Assembly (NCBI GenBank): GCA_032433765.1
Contig: JAVIAB010000046.1
Span: 59,403,482-59,467,481 of the forward strand
Source of the DNA: Megaustenia siamemsis
Taxonomy: Eukaryota; Mollusca; Gastropoda; Stylommatophora; Ariophantidae
DNA: 64,000 nucleotides
Reading direction: 5' to 3'
Made by a program: the position numbers and the translations under genes. Every line of letters starts with the position of its first letter. Within the stretch, counting starts at the first letter, position 1. This document shows positions 20,870-33,300 of the stretch, one piece after another. The notes under the pieces are model-generated. The model had not been told where the DNA came from and did not search any database. It saw nothing but the letters and a program-made list of their open reading frames with translations.

Positions 20870-22355
20870 CTAGTGCAGCTCATTGTCTCTCAGCCCAGAG
20901 AATATTTTAATGTTCTAGCCAACCCTTTAATCATTGTCTCTCAGCCCAAAGAATATTTTAATGTTCTAGCCAACCATTTAATCATTGTCTCTCAGCCCAG
21001 AGAATATTTCAATGTTCTAGCCAACCCTTTAATCATTGTCTCTCAGCCCTGAGAACATTTTAATGTTCTAGCCAACCCTTTAATCATTGTCTCTCAGCCC
21101 AGAGAATATTTCAATGTTCTAGCCAACCCTTTAATCGTCTCTCAGCCCTGAGAATATTTTAATGTTCTAGCCAACCCTTTAATCATTGTCTCTCAGCCCA
21201 GAGAATACTTTAATGTTCTAGCCAACCATTTAATCATTGTCTCTCAGCCCAGAGAATATTTCAATGTTCTAGCCAACCCTTTAATCATTGTCTCTCAGCC
21301 CTGAGAATATTTCAATGTTCTAGCCAACCATTTAATCATTTTCTCTCAGCCCAAAGAATATTTTAATGTTCTAGCCAACCATTTAATCATTGTCTCTCAG
21401 CCCAGAGTATATTTCAATGTTCTAGCCAACCCTTTAATCATTGTCTCTCAGCCCAGATAATATTTTAATGTTCTAGCCAACCCTTTAATCATTGTCTCTC
21501 AGCCCTGAGAACATTTTAATGTTCTAGCCAACCCTTTAATCATTGTCTCTCAGCCCAGATAATATTTCAATGTTCTAGCCAACCCTTTAATCGTCTCTCA
21601 GCCCTGATAATATTTCAATGTTCTAGCCAACCCTTTAATCATTGTCTCTCAGCCCAGAGAATATTTTAATGTTCTAGCCAACCATTTAATCATTGTATCT
21701 CAGCCCAGAGAATATTTCAATGTTCTAGCCAACCCTTTAATCATTGTCTCTCAGCCCTGAGAATATTTCAATGTTCTAGCCAACCCTTTAATCATTGTCT
21801 CTCAGCCCAGAGAATATTTCAATGTTCTAGCCAACCCTTTAAACACTGTCTCTCAGCCCTGAGAATATTTCAATGTTCTAGCCAACCATTTAATCATTGT
21901 CTCTCAGCCCTGAGAATATTTCAATGTTCTAGCCAATCCTTTAATCATTGTCTCTCAGCCCTGATAATATTTCAATGTTCTAGTCCACCCTTTAATCATT
22001 GTCTCTCAGCCCAGAGAATATTTCAATGTTCTAGCCAACCCTTTAATCATTGTCTCTCAGCCCAGAGAATATTTCAATGTTCTAGCCAACCCTTTAATCA
22101 TTGTCTCTCAGCCCTGAGAATATTTCAATGTTCTAGCCAACCCTTTAATCATTGTCTCTCAGCCCAGAGAATATTTCAATGTTCTAGCCAACCCTTTAAT
22201 CATTGTCTCTCAGCCCAGAGAATATTTCAATGTTCTAGCCAACCCTTTAATCATTGTCTCTCAGCCCAGAGAATATTTCAATGTTCTAGCCAACCCTTTA
22301 ATCATTGTCTCTCAGCCCAGAGAATATTTCAATGTTCTAACCAACCCTTTAAAAT
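20870..22355. repeat. 51-bp minisatellite
   Basis: About 29 copies, starting TTGTCTCTCAGCCC and containing AATGTTCTAGCCAACC and TTTAATCA. Variants include CAGAGAATA/CTGAGAATA/CAGATAATA, TTTTAATG/TTTCAATG, CCCTTT/CCATTT, and shorter units lacking ATTG (near 21135 and 21592). The last ten or so units are the most uniform. Confidence 0.96.
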
Positions 22356-24465
22356 ACGATGACTTGATTTATTCCACCAAAATGGAGTGGTACGTGCCCG
22401 TATGACTCACTATGTTATGGATATTTTCCTCTATTGACGCGCCTATTTATACAGTGAGAGCTCCTATTTGTAAATCTACACACCATGGCAGAGGGGTACA
22501 TTAAAATCGATTATCGCGGGGGGGGGGGGGGGGGGGCGCCCACCAGCAACTAAGTTGAGAGATTGCCAGCGACCCACAGCTGACTGCATAACGTCTCTTG
22601 CGACCCACAGCTGACTGCATAACGTCCCTTCACCGACAAAACGCAGCAGGTTTAGAGCCTACTTCGCCTCCCATGGGAGCCAGCAGACTAACCTGTCTGG
22701 TCAAGTGAGTTGGGGAAAGGCAACCCACTACCCCAACACGTCATGCTGGTCAAGTGAGTTGGGGAAAGGCAACCCACTACCCCAACACGTCATGCTGGTC
22801 AAGTGAGTTGGGGAAAGGCAACCCACTACCCCAACACGTCATGCTGGTCACCGATGCTTCGGTTCTAAAGTGACAAATATGGCGGCTTAGCGTCAGCTAG
22901 TGACACAACAATTCCTCGCACACTGAACATCTTTGTAAGGTGAAGAGTAGTAATGTAAAATAAACATACCATGGTATCAGGTAACCAAGCTGACAGAGAC
23001 GAGACAAACTACGGCGTGCGGCAAAAGCTTTCATCAGGTACAACACGTACATTAATTGGAAGTAATAAACACATAAATGCAAACACGAAAGCTGAACACA
23101 GTAACACTGATCTGAAAAATGGCGGAAAGAAACTATGGCCAGGATTTTCCTAGTTGTTTGTAACATGATTTATAGTAGCAGTCTAGCAGGCTGAGCGCTG
23201 AAGAAGATTAGCAGCAGAAGTGCTGGGTCTACATCGATGGTGACTGAAATTGTATGAGAGTCTTCGTGTCGTTATTGTCTACTACTGTGAAACAGAGAGA
23301 GATTCTTTATCATTGTTTGTGATGATTTCATAAAGTTCACATGGTATCAGTGCATAAAGTAAGTCTCTTGGCTGCCGAACTTATCCCCAGCCCCATACAT
23401 GTGATTGTGGTAGATTAGCGTCATGTGCGCGCCACAGTTGACCGTGTAGTCAGTAGTGTCATGCACTTCTCCAGCCCAATGTGCCCGCACTGGCAGTACT
23501 AGTTTAGCACTGAGATCTTGAGCTCATTCCGGTGATACACGTTACATTCACTACACAGCGGTTACATGTTCATACCTACAAATCCTGCCATGAAATGTGT
23601 GCTCCGGACATAGATTGTCACAACTTTCCAAGATTAAGATGGCAGGTCAGGCTAGTTCGTGCCAACGTTTCCTCGTATAACTCACATGCTCTTGTCGTTA
23701 GTGGCCGAGTCAAGCGCTGGCAGGAGTTGTCAGAAAGCTCACCAGGAACATCGCGACAATGTATTTCCGCAAACAATTATGGTGCTAGAATAATAAAGAG
23801 AAAAGGCTAGGGCTTTCGGCCCAACGCTTCCGACCTCAGCACGGCATTTTTTTGCTAGCTTTCCTGTGTGGATTCCTGCTCGCCTGGCCAGGCTTGTTAT
23901 AGCAGACGCTTTCTAGTAGGCTCTTGATCAGCTGATGTTGATCCTGACGCAAGCAGTCAGCTAGGAGTTGTTGGCCACTTAATGCCCAGGTTTACGGGGC
24001 GTCATATTTAACTGAATTGGACGGAGAACGGGCAGATTATCTGAAAAAAAAAGACATGTTATTAAGCAGACAAGACTCAGGTGCGAAGGTAGCTTTTCCA
24101 AAGGGAAAGAGGAAACTAGCAGAGGTAGTCTGAAGACTGAGCTAAGATAATCAGAGTTTGGTGTCAAGAGCATCACAAGCAAAGAATAGAGTTGATAATC
24201 CACCAAGACGGAATCGAGAACCGTTGAAGTAAATGAATTCACCTAGACAAGTTAGCGTGCAGCACAGTTACACTAAAGTAAATTGAGCGAGCTGCAGCTA
24301 CAGGTGTTAGCTACAACATTTCAATGTTCACTAGAACACCGGCCATCTAAGATTGTTACCACATGACTGGATTCGCTGCTGATAACAACGCAGGGTCGTG
24401 GTGCGGTGGAGTAGGCTCATAGAGGCAAGTCTGTCACCTCACAGACATGCAGCTACACCGCCATA
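22356..24465. other. 2.1-kb spacer with G19 run and two small tandem repeats
   Basis: Holds a run of 19 G at 22518-22536, two copies of a 31-bp repeat (GCGACCCACAGCTGACTGCA, at 22569 and 22600) and three copies of a 49-bp repeat (listed separately). Frames of 60 to 92 codons occur (for example 22971-23153 and 23532-23810), but none shows a recognisable domain, and I do not call them genes. Confidence 0.55.
22697..22850. repeat. 49-bp tandem repeat, 3 copies
   Basis: CTGGTCAAGTGAGTTGGGGA recurs at 22697, 22746 and 22795 with no differences seen. A fourth partial CTGGTCA follows at 22844. Confidence 0.93.
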
Positions 24466-24469
24466 CACA

Positions 24470-26100
24470 GACGTGCAAGCAATGGGACACACAGCATGTG
24501 GTATGGCTGTATCATAAACAGACGTGCTTGCAATGGGACACACAGCATGTGGTATGGCTGTATCATAAACAGACGTGCTTGCAATGGGACACACAGCATG
24601 TGGTATGGCTGTATCATAAACAGACGTGCTTGCAATGGGGCACACCGCATCTGGTATGGCCGTATCACACACAGACGTGCTTGCAATGGGACACACAGCA
24701 TGTGGTATGGCTGTATCATAAACAGACGTGCTTGCAATGGGACAGACAGCATGTGGTATGGCCGTATCATAAACAGACGTGCTTGCAATGGGACACACAG
24801 CATGTGGTATGGCTGTATCATAAACAGACGTGCTTGCAATAGGACAGACAGCATGTGGCATGGCTGTATCACACACAGACGTGCTTACAATAGGACAGAC
24901 AGCATGTGGCATAGCTGTATCATAAACAGACGTGCTTGCAATAGGACACACAGCATGTGGTATGGCCGTATCATAAACAGACGTGCTTGCAATGGGACAC
25001 ACAGCATGTGGTATGGCTGTATCATAAATAGACGTGATTGCAATGGTACAGAGAGCATGTGGTATGGCTGTATCATAAACAGACGTGCTTGCAATGGGAC
25101 ACACCGCATGTGGTATGGCCGTATCACACACAGACGTGCTTGCAATGGGACACACAGCATGTGGTATGGCTGTATCATAAACAGACGTGCTTGCAATGGG
25201 ACAGACAGCATGTGGTATGGCCGTATCATAAACAGACGTGCTTGCAATGGGACACACAGCATGTGGTATGGCTGTATCATAAACAGACGTGCTTGCAATA
25301 GGACAGACAGCATGTGGCATGGCTGTATCACACACAGACGTGCTTACAATAGGACAGACAGCATGTGGCATAGCTGTATCATAAACAGACGTGCTTGCAA
25401 TAGGACACACAGCATGTGGTATGGCCGTATCATAAACAGACGTGCTTGCAATGGGACACACCGCATGTGGTATGGCCGTGTCATAAACAGACGTGCTTGC
25501 AATGGGACACACAGCATGTGGTATGGCCGTGTCATAAACATACGTGCTTGCAATGGGACACACAGCATGTGGTATGGCCGTGTCATAAACATACGTGCTT
25601 GCAATGGGACACACAGCATGTGGTATGGCCGTGTCATAAACAGACGTGCTTGCAATGGGACACACATCATGTGGCATGGCCGTATCATAGACATACGTGC
25701 TTGCAATGGGACAGACAGCATGTGGTATGGCCGTGTCATAAACAGACGTGCTTGCAATGGGACAGACAGCATGTGGTATGGCCGTGTCATAAACAGACGT
25801 GCTTGCAATGGGACAGACAGCATGTGGTATGGCCGTGTCATAAACAGACGTGCTTGCAATGGGACAGACAGCATGTGGTATGGCCGTGTCATAAACAGAC
25901 GTGCTTGCAATGGGACAGACATCATGTGGTATGGCTGTATCATAAACAGAAGTGCTTGCAATGGGACACACATCATGTGGTATGGCTGTATCATAAACAG
26001 AAGTGCTTGCAATGGGACAGACAGCATGTGGTATGGCTGTATAATAAACAGACGTGCTTGCAATTGGACAGAGAGCATGTGGTATGGCCGTATTATCAAT
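24470..26100. repeat. 51-bp minisatellite, open in most frames
   Basis: About 32 copies starting GCAATGGGACACACAGCATG and containing TGGTATGGCYGTRTCATAAA and CAGACGTGCTT. I saw no unit-length change, so frames stay open for over 500 codons (17-residue repeats such as CPIASTSVYDTAIPHAV on the minus strand and RACNGTHSMWYGCIINR on the plus strand). A block of nine units (459 bp) is duplicated in tandem: the distinctive units at 24628, 24841 and 24890 recur at 25087, 25300 and 25349. The open frames end soon after the array on both sides, and no gene call is made. Confidence 0.95.
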
Positions 26101-26360
26101 GTAGGAACATCGAGTTACCTGATGAGTCCAGATTCTGTTATTAAGGCAATGATGGTCGTTGTTTGGTGTGCAGACATCAAGAAGAGTGATAATTGTGTGC
26201 TAGAGAGAAACGGGATGAGAGGACGAATCTAGCATTGACAGGCAGGAGGAAGCTCGCCGTCATCTATGACAACGTGACGTTGTACGCAGAGGTGATATGA
26301 TCATAACACATATAGAGCCTTTCCTCAGTACAAATATAGAAGGCATGATACAGGGCTGTG
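26101..26360. other. Short spacer
   Basis: Non-repetitive. No supported gene. Confidence 0.5.
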
Positions 26361-27008
26361 CTCATCACAGATGGCAAGTGTGGTCATGGGTCAGCAACAA
26401 TAGATTCATGACCTGCTGGTTTCTCTCATCACAGATGGCAAGTGTGGTCATGGGTCAGCAACAATAGATTCATGACCTGCTGGTTTCTCTCATCACAGAT
26501 GGCAAGTGTGGTCATGGGTCAGCAACAATAGATTCATGACCTGCTGGTTTCTCTCATCACAGATGACAAGTGTGGTCATGGGTCAGCAACAATAGATTCA
26601 TGACCTGCTGGTTTCTCTCATCACAGATGGCAAGTGTGGTCATGGGTCAGCAACAATAGATTCATGACCTGCTGGTTTCTCTCATCACAGATGACAAGTG
26701 TGGTCATGGGTCAGCAACAATAGATTCATGACCTGCTGGTTTCTCTCATCACAGATGGCAAGTGTGGTCATGGGTCAGCAACAATAGATTCATGACCTGC
26801 TGGTTTCTCTCATCACAGATGACAAGTGTGGTCATGGGTCAGCAACAATAGATTCATGACCTGCTGGTTTCTCTCATCACAGATGGCAAGTGTGGTCATG
26901 GGTCAGCAACAATAGATTCATGACCTGCTGGTTTCTCTCATCACAGATGACAAGTGTGGTCATGGGTCAGCAACAATAGATTCATGACCTGCTGGTTTCT
27001 CTCATCAC
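26361..27008. repeat. 64-bp minisatellite with dimer pattern
   Basis: About ten copies of a 64-bp unit starting ATCACAGATGGCAAGTGTGG. Apart from the first three, units alternate between GATGGCAAG and GATGACAAG, giving a 128-bp higher-order period. The array ends where CATCACA changes to CGAAGGACAAATAG. Confidence 0.95.
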
Positions 27009-27780
27009 ACGAAGGACAAATAGTAGGCTGCGACAAACTCATGGAGGAAATCATCAGCAATGATTGTTGCAAGAAGAATGAGATAACCAGTGCCAACAAT
27101 GGACACAAGGTATCATCGGCTCGGTGGGTGTCGAGCAGTAATAAGAGCATACGGTGGACATCAAGACCAAGAATTGATCGTGGGTGTTCTACACTTACTT
27201 TCGTAAGACCTTCAACAAAATCAGCTCTCGCTGCACTACTCAGCATGCAGCCATATTGTATAGCAAGTTTCATTTCATGTTATCCAAGAAATGAGGTACG
27301 CTTACCCAGATAGCACCATGATAAGAGATAATCTGAAATTGATTGAACAAAGTTGAAGACAAAAGATAAGTAGATACACAAGTGTTGAGTAGCATGAACG
27401 AGATCGATGAATCTGTCATGTGATGTAGTCATGAAGCTAGATCACTTTGTTGCAAGTTCCTTGATTAAATGTTTTGTGTTGATGCACCACCACATTATAT
27501 TCTATAACTGACGCCCTTCACTGTAGTAAACGAGTACTATCACAATATGCAGATTTAGTGACTCCTCCACAGCAGGGACGTGTGTCCAGATATAATGCGG
27601 CCCTGTGCAAGGTCTGACAGTTAATAGCAAAGATAGTTGGACATAGAAAGTCTATAATGTCTGCCCTTTGTGCTGCCTTCGGCTCTAAAAGGCAACTGAT
27701 ATAAAGATCACAGTATATTATGGAACTAGTACCAGATCTCGATTCTCCTCCCTAGATGTTCGAACTTATCTTATCAGTCT
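27009..27780. other. Spacer with an unrecognised open frame
   Basis: A minus-strand frame of about 110 codons (27273 down to 26941) starts in this spacer and continues through the last array unit. It contains the run MLLLLLDTHRADD and a CPSCDER motif. I do not recognise it. No splice context or second copy supports it, so it is left as a note rather than a gene. Confidence 0.4.
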
Positions 27781-27784
27781 ATGC

Positions 27785-27960
27785 CTGCCAACTTTGCTTC
27801 TCTTATAAGTGTTATTTTCAGTATCTCTCAAGGTCTTCCTCTGTTTCTATATCCTGATGTTTCCTACAGAAGAGTCTGTTTTGGAATTCTCTTGTTTCTT
27901 CTCAACACATGTCTGACATATGTCCATCTTCTCTTCCTAACTGTAGATGAGATCGTTGGT
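27785..27960 (-). pseudogene. LINE C-terminal fragment, family D-like
   Basis: Minus-strand translation reads VRKRRWTYVRHVLRRNKRIP, then KQTLL, stop, and GYRNRGRP. This parallels the full-length LINE at 50940-54157 (IQRRRWRWIGHTLRK, then ITQQALFWNPQGKRQRGRP), with one internal stop and a changed reading after RGRP. Its N-terminal neighbour in the LINE protein is what the adjacent 67-bp array consists of. Confidence 0.75.
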
Positions 27961-28820
27961 TGCATGTCCATTTCTCTTATCTCTATATTAGTCTTGAATT
28001 CATTCCATTGTAGATGAGATCGTTGGTTGCATGTCCATTTCTCTTATCTCTATATTAGTCTTGAATTCATTCCATTGTAGATGAGATCGTTGGTTGCATG
28101 TCCATTTCTCTTATCTCTATATTAGTCTTGAATTCATTCCATTGTAGATGAGATCGTTGGTTGCATGTCCATTTCTCTTATCTCTATATTAGTCTTGAAT
28201 TCATTCCATTGTAGATGATATCTTTGGTTGCTTGACCATTTTTCTTATCTCTATATTAGTCTTGAATTCATTCCATTGTAGATGAGATCGTTGGTTGCAT
28301 GACCATTTCTCTTATCTCTATATTAGTCTTGAATTCATTCCATTGTAGATCAGATCGTTGGTTGCATGACCATTTCTGTTATCTCTATATTAGTCTTGAA
28401 TTCATTCCATTGTAGATGAGATCGTTGGTTGCATGACCATTTCTCTTATCTCTATATTAGTCTTGAATTCATTCCATTGTAGATGAGATCGTTGGTTGCA
28501 TGACCATTTCTCTTATCTCTATATTAGTCTTGAATTCATTCCATTGTAGATGAGATCGTTGGTTGCATGGCCATTTCTCTTATCTCTATATTAGTCTTGA
28601 ATTCATTCCATTGTAGATGAGATCGTTGGTTGCATGACCATTTCTCTTATCTCTATTTAGTCTTGAATTCATTCCATTGTAGATGAGATCGTTGGTTGCA
28701 TGGCCATTTCTCTTATCTCTATATTATATAGTCTTGAATTCATTCCATTGTAGATAAAATCGTTGGTTGCTTGGCCATTTCTCTTATCTCTATATTAGTC
28801 TTGAATTCATTCCATTGTAG
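27945..28820. repeat. 67-bp minisatellite built from LINE coding sequence
   Basis: About 13 copies of a 67-bp unit (plus strand TAGATGAGATCGTTGGTTGC, then CATTTCTCTTATCTC and GAATTCATTCCATTG). On the minus strand the unit translates as W-NEFKTNIEIREMDMQPTISST and leads directly into VRKRRW of the LINE fragment at 27785-27960. The Trp-to-RRW distance is 28 residues, the same as in the full-length LINE (W-QDKVTNVEL to RRRW), with TN-I/V-E-I/L in register. A few units carry 2- to 4-bp indels (near 28655 and 28726). Confidence 0.9.
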
Positions 28821-29734
28821 AGGGTGTTCCACTTAGACATTTGTCTATAAAATCGTTCAATCTTTCAAGGAGCTAGAATATTTCACAACTGGTTTCCTTG
28901 ACCGTAGATGAAAGTTGAAATATGAGCACGCTCTAGCTCAGCTGTTACTGCAATGTTTGCTGTACAAGATAATGTTGAAATATAAATGTCGTTTTGTCGA
29001 TGGGGAAACAAATAATTATGGAGATCATATGATTTTAACAGCACTCGGTCATCACGACTTTGAAAGTTGCAATCAACTGTGTTCTTACAACTCCAGTCAC
29101 TGAAACTCGTCTTCCGTCCTTGTGAGAATGGGCGCGTACCTGCATGGCTGTACTGTCAGCATTATCGAATGATAATCTCAAATTGACAGAAAGAAGATGA
29201 GAGCAAAAGAGAAACTTTGAGAAGAAGGGAGATCTGATAATAAATGTGTGTCCTCTCGCCCTGGAAGATTGCATCTGTCAATTATATGGATGTTTCTATG
29301 ATTATCTCTGACTGAACTCTGACATTTCTAGGTCGCCTATCATTATCTCTTGATTTAGACTTGGCTATTGTCACTGATACTTGACTCATCTCTCCCTTTG
29401 ATTTCTGTCTGTCTCATGTCTCTGGTGAAATCTCCATGTCTAGTTATGAACCTTACCAGTGCCCGTTTCCCCAGCTCGTGTGCTGCGAGTGTACTAGCTG
29501 CAGTTTGCTGCTCCTCTTGTGTCTGAGAGTTATCCTCGTCAGTTTCACTTCATTTATTATCTCACTATTCTACTGGCTGCATCGAACTCTGCACTTTCAT
29601 AGAAACACATACAAGCCAAATATAACTTCAATATTAGTCATCAATCAACAAGGTTTAATCACCTGACATTTTGTGTAGTAGGTGCCAACATTTCCTCGTT
29701 GAGGTTAAGCTGTCTTCTTCTTCTTTCCTTCCTC
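28821..29734. other. Spacer without a recognised gene
   Basis: Non-repetitive sequence with frames of 60 to 80 codons and no recognisable motif. Confidence 0.5.
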
Positions 29735-30300
29735 ATTTGCCTTTCAGGGTCGAGGGTCATTTACGGCCCTTTGCTCTTCTGTTGACCTCTCCTGCTGTTA
29801 TGTTTCCCAGTGTTTCTAATATTCCATCAATCCATCTTTTGCTCTTCTGTTGACCTCTCCTGCTGTTATGTTTCCCAGTGTTTCTAATATTCCATCAATC
29901 CATCTTTTGCTCTTCTGTTGACCTCTCCTGCTGTTATGTTTCCCAGTGTTTTAATATTCCATCAATCCATCTTTTGCTCTTCTGTTGACCTCTCCTGCTG
30001 TTATGTTTCCCAGTGTTTCTAATATTCCATCTTTTGCTCTAGAACGTTAGGATGATGATTGCATTGCAGAGTGTCCGTTTTGCCTCCAGAGTTATTTCCT
30101 TGTTGGACAATAGTAGTGATAGCTGTCCAATGATTTGGCAAGCTTTGTCGCATCTTGAGTCTATCTCTGCTGTTTGTGAACTGTCGTTTGTCACTAGACT
30201 TATTCGATATTTCCATTGCTCCCATTAGTTTTAGTTGCCTATCGTTATATGATGTTCTCTTTCTATAGTTGCGATATTCATGACATCTGTTTGTGCTGAT
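29735..30300 (-). pseudogene. LINE family C, 3' region with internal deletion and expansion
   Basis: The minus-strand LINE end matches the copies at 39985-40808 and 54945-55600. The right part (30038-30300) corresponds to the segment encoding SQTSEI-RCNKACQII-QLS and SNKETTLEAKRALYNSIF in the better copy, here frameshifted. The left part (29735-30040) matches the 3' end (plus-strand TTTGCCTTTCAGGGTCGAGG), but its last part is tandemly expanded, and about 300 bp of the consensus between the two parts is missing. Confidence 0.75.
29769..30040. repeat. 68-bp minisatellite derived from LINE family C 3' region
   Basis: About four copies with a period of 68 bp: CTTTTGCTCTTCTGTTGACC, then TGCTGTTATGTTTCCCAGTG and TTTCTAATATTCCATCAATC. 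The same segment is single-copy in the family C copies near 40.05 and 55.0 kb (TGCTGTTATGTTTCCTAGTG, TTTCTAATATTCCGTCAATC), which shows the origin. Confidence 0.9.
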
Positions 30301-30370
30301 TTTTATCTTCTTCACCGAAGTGGAGCCAAGGCGACATTTTGGATACATTCCAATATCTCTATGGCAACAT

Positions 30371-33300
30371 TTGGCCTGTCCATCTCACCAACAGTTGACC
30401 TGTCCATCTCATCAACAGTTGACCTGTCCGTCTCATCAACAGTTGACCTGTCCGTCTCATCAACAGTTGACCTGTCCATCTCATCAACAGTTGACCTGTT
30501 CGTCTCATCAACAGTTGACCTGTCCGTCTCATCAACACTTGACCTGTCCGTCTCATCAACAGTTGACCTGTTCGTCTCATCAACAGTTGACCTGTCCGTC
30601 TCATCAACAGTTGACCTGTTCGTCTCATCAACAGTTGACCTGTCCGTCTCATCAACAGTTGACCTGTCCATCTCATCAACAGTTGACCTGTCCGTCTCAT
30701 CAACAGTTGACCTGTCCATCTCATCAACAGTTGACCTGTTCGTCTCATCAACAGTTGACCTGTCCATCTCACCAACAGTTGACCTGTCCATCTCACCAAC
30801 ATTGACCTGTCCATCTCACCAACATTTGACCTGTCCGTCTCATCAACAGTTGACCTGTCCGTCTCATCAATAGTTGACCTGTCCGACTCACCAACAGTTG
30901 ACCTGTCCATCTCACCAACAGTTGACCTGTCCATCTCATCAACAGTTGACCTGTCCATCTCACCAACAGTTGACCTGTCCATCTCACCAACATTTGACCT
31001 GTTCGTCTCATCAACAGTTGACCTGTCCATCTCACCAACAGTTGACCTGTCCGTCTCACCAACAGTTGACCTGTCCGTCTCATCAATAGTTGACCTGTCC
31101 GACTCATCAACAGTTGACCTGTCCATCTCATCAACAGTTGACCTGTCCGTCTCATCAACAGTTGACCTGTTCGTCTCATCAACAGTTGACCTGTCCATCT
31201 CACCAACAGTTGACCTGTCCATCTCATCAACAGTTGACCTGTCCATCTCACCAACAGTTGACCTGTTCGTCTCATCAACAGTTGACCTGTCCATCTCACC
31301 AACAGTTGACCTGTCCATCTCACCAACATTTGACCTGTCCATCTCACCAACATTTGACCTGTCCGTCTCATCAACAGTTGACCTGTCCGTCTCACCAACA
31401 GCTGGCCTGTCCGTCTCATCAACAGTTGACCTGTTCGTCTCATCAACAGTTGACCTGTCCATCTCACCAACAGTTGACCTGTCCGTCTCATCAACAGTTG
31501 ACCTGTCCGTCTCACCAACAGTTGACCTGTCCGTCTCATCAACAGTTGACCTGTCCGCCGTCTCACCAACAGTTGACCTGTTCGTCTCATCAACAGTTGT
31601 CCTGTCCGTCTCACCAACAGTTGACCTGTCCGTCTCATCAACAGTTGACCTGTTCGTCTCATCAACAGTTGACCTGTCCGTCTCACCAACAGTTGACCTG
31701 TCCGTCTCATCAACAGTTGACCTGTCCGCCGTCTCACCAACAGTTGACCTGTCCGTCGTCTCACCAACAGTTGACCTGTTCGTCTCATCAACAGTTGACC
31801 TGTCCGTCTCACCAACAGTTGACCTGTCCGTCTCATCAACAGTTGACCTGTCCGCCGTCTCATCAACAGTTGACCTGTCCGTCGTCTCACCAACAGTTGA
31901 CCTGTTCGTCTCACCAACAGTTGAACTGTCCGTCTCACCAACAGTTGACCTGTCCGTCTCATCAACAGTTGACCTGTCCGCCGTCTCACCAACAGTTGAC
32001 CTGTTCGTCTCATCAACAGTTGTCCTGTCCGTCTCATCAACAGTTGACCTGTTCGTCTCATCAACAGTTTGACCTGTCCGTCTCATCAACAGTTGGCCTG
32101 TCCGTCTCATCAACAGTTGACCTGTCCGTCTCATCAACAGTTGACCTGTCCGCCGTCTCACCAACATTTGGCCTGCCGTCTCACCAACAGTTGACCTGTT
32201 CGTCTCACCAACAGTTGACCTGTCCGCCGTCTCACCAACAGTTGACCTGTTCGTCTCACCAACAGTTGGCCTGTTCGTCTCACCAACAGTTGGCCTGACC
32301 ATCTCACCAACAGTTGACCTGTCCGCCGTCTCACCAACAGTTGACCTGTCCGCCGTCTCACCAACAGTTGACCTGACCATATCACCAACAGTTGACCTGT
32401 TCGTCTCACCAACAGTTGACCTGACCGTCTCATCAACAGTTGACCTTTTCGTCTCACCAACAGTTGACCTGTCCGTCTCATCAACAGTTGACCTGTCCGC
32501 CGTCTCACCAACAGCTGGCCTGACCATCTCACCAACAGTTGACCTGTCCGTCTCATCAACAGTTGACCTGTCCGTCTCATCAACAGTTGACCTGTCCGTC
32601 TCATCAACAGTTGACCTGTCCATCTGATCAACAGTTGACCTGTTCGTCTCACCAACAGTTGACCAGTTCGTCTCACCAACAGTTGACCTGTTCGTCTCAC
32701 CAACAGTTGACCTGTTCGTCTCACCAACAGTTGACCTGTTCGTCTCACCAACAGTTGACCTGTTCGTCTCACCAACAGTTGACCTGTTCGTCTCATCAAC
32801 AGTTGACCTGTTCGTCTCATCAAAAGTTGACCTGACCGTCTCACCAACAGTTGACTTGTCCGTCTCATCAAAAGTTGACCTGACCATCTCACCAACAGTT
32901 GACCTGTCCGCCGTCTCATCAAAAGTTGAATTGTCCGTCTCACCAACAGTTGACCTGTTCGTCTCTCCAACAGTTAACCTGTCCGTCTCATCAACAGTTG
33001 ACCTGTTCGTCTCACCAACAGTTAACCTGTCCGTCTCATCAACAGTTGACCTGTTCGTCTCACCAACAGCTAACCTGTCCGTCTCATCAACAGTTGATCT
33101 GTTCGTCTCATCAACAGTTAACCTGTCCGTCTCATCAACAGTTGCCCTGTTCGTCTTTCCAACAGTTAACTTGTCCGTCTCATCAACAGTTGGCCTGTCC
33201 GTCTCATCAACAGTTGACCTGTTCGTCCCACCAACAGCTGGCCTGACCATCTCACCAACAGCTGGCCTGACCATCTCACCAACAGTTGACCTGTCCATCT

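Noticed and set aside
24439..26232. Long frames on both strands with 17-residue repeats as real genes
   Set aside because: Open in most frames because of a 51-bp stop-free unit. They end soon after the array, with no domain outside it.
26941..27273. Minus-strand frame of 110 codons with a CPSCDER motif
   Set aside because: Part of it is array sequence. There is no recognisable family, second copy or splice evidence.
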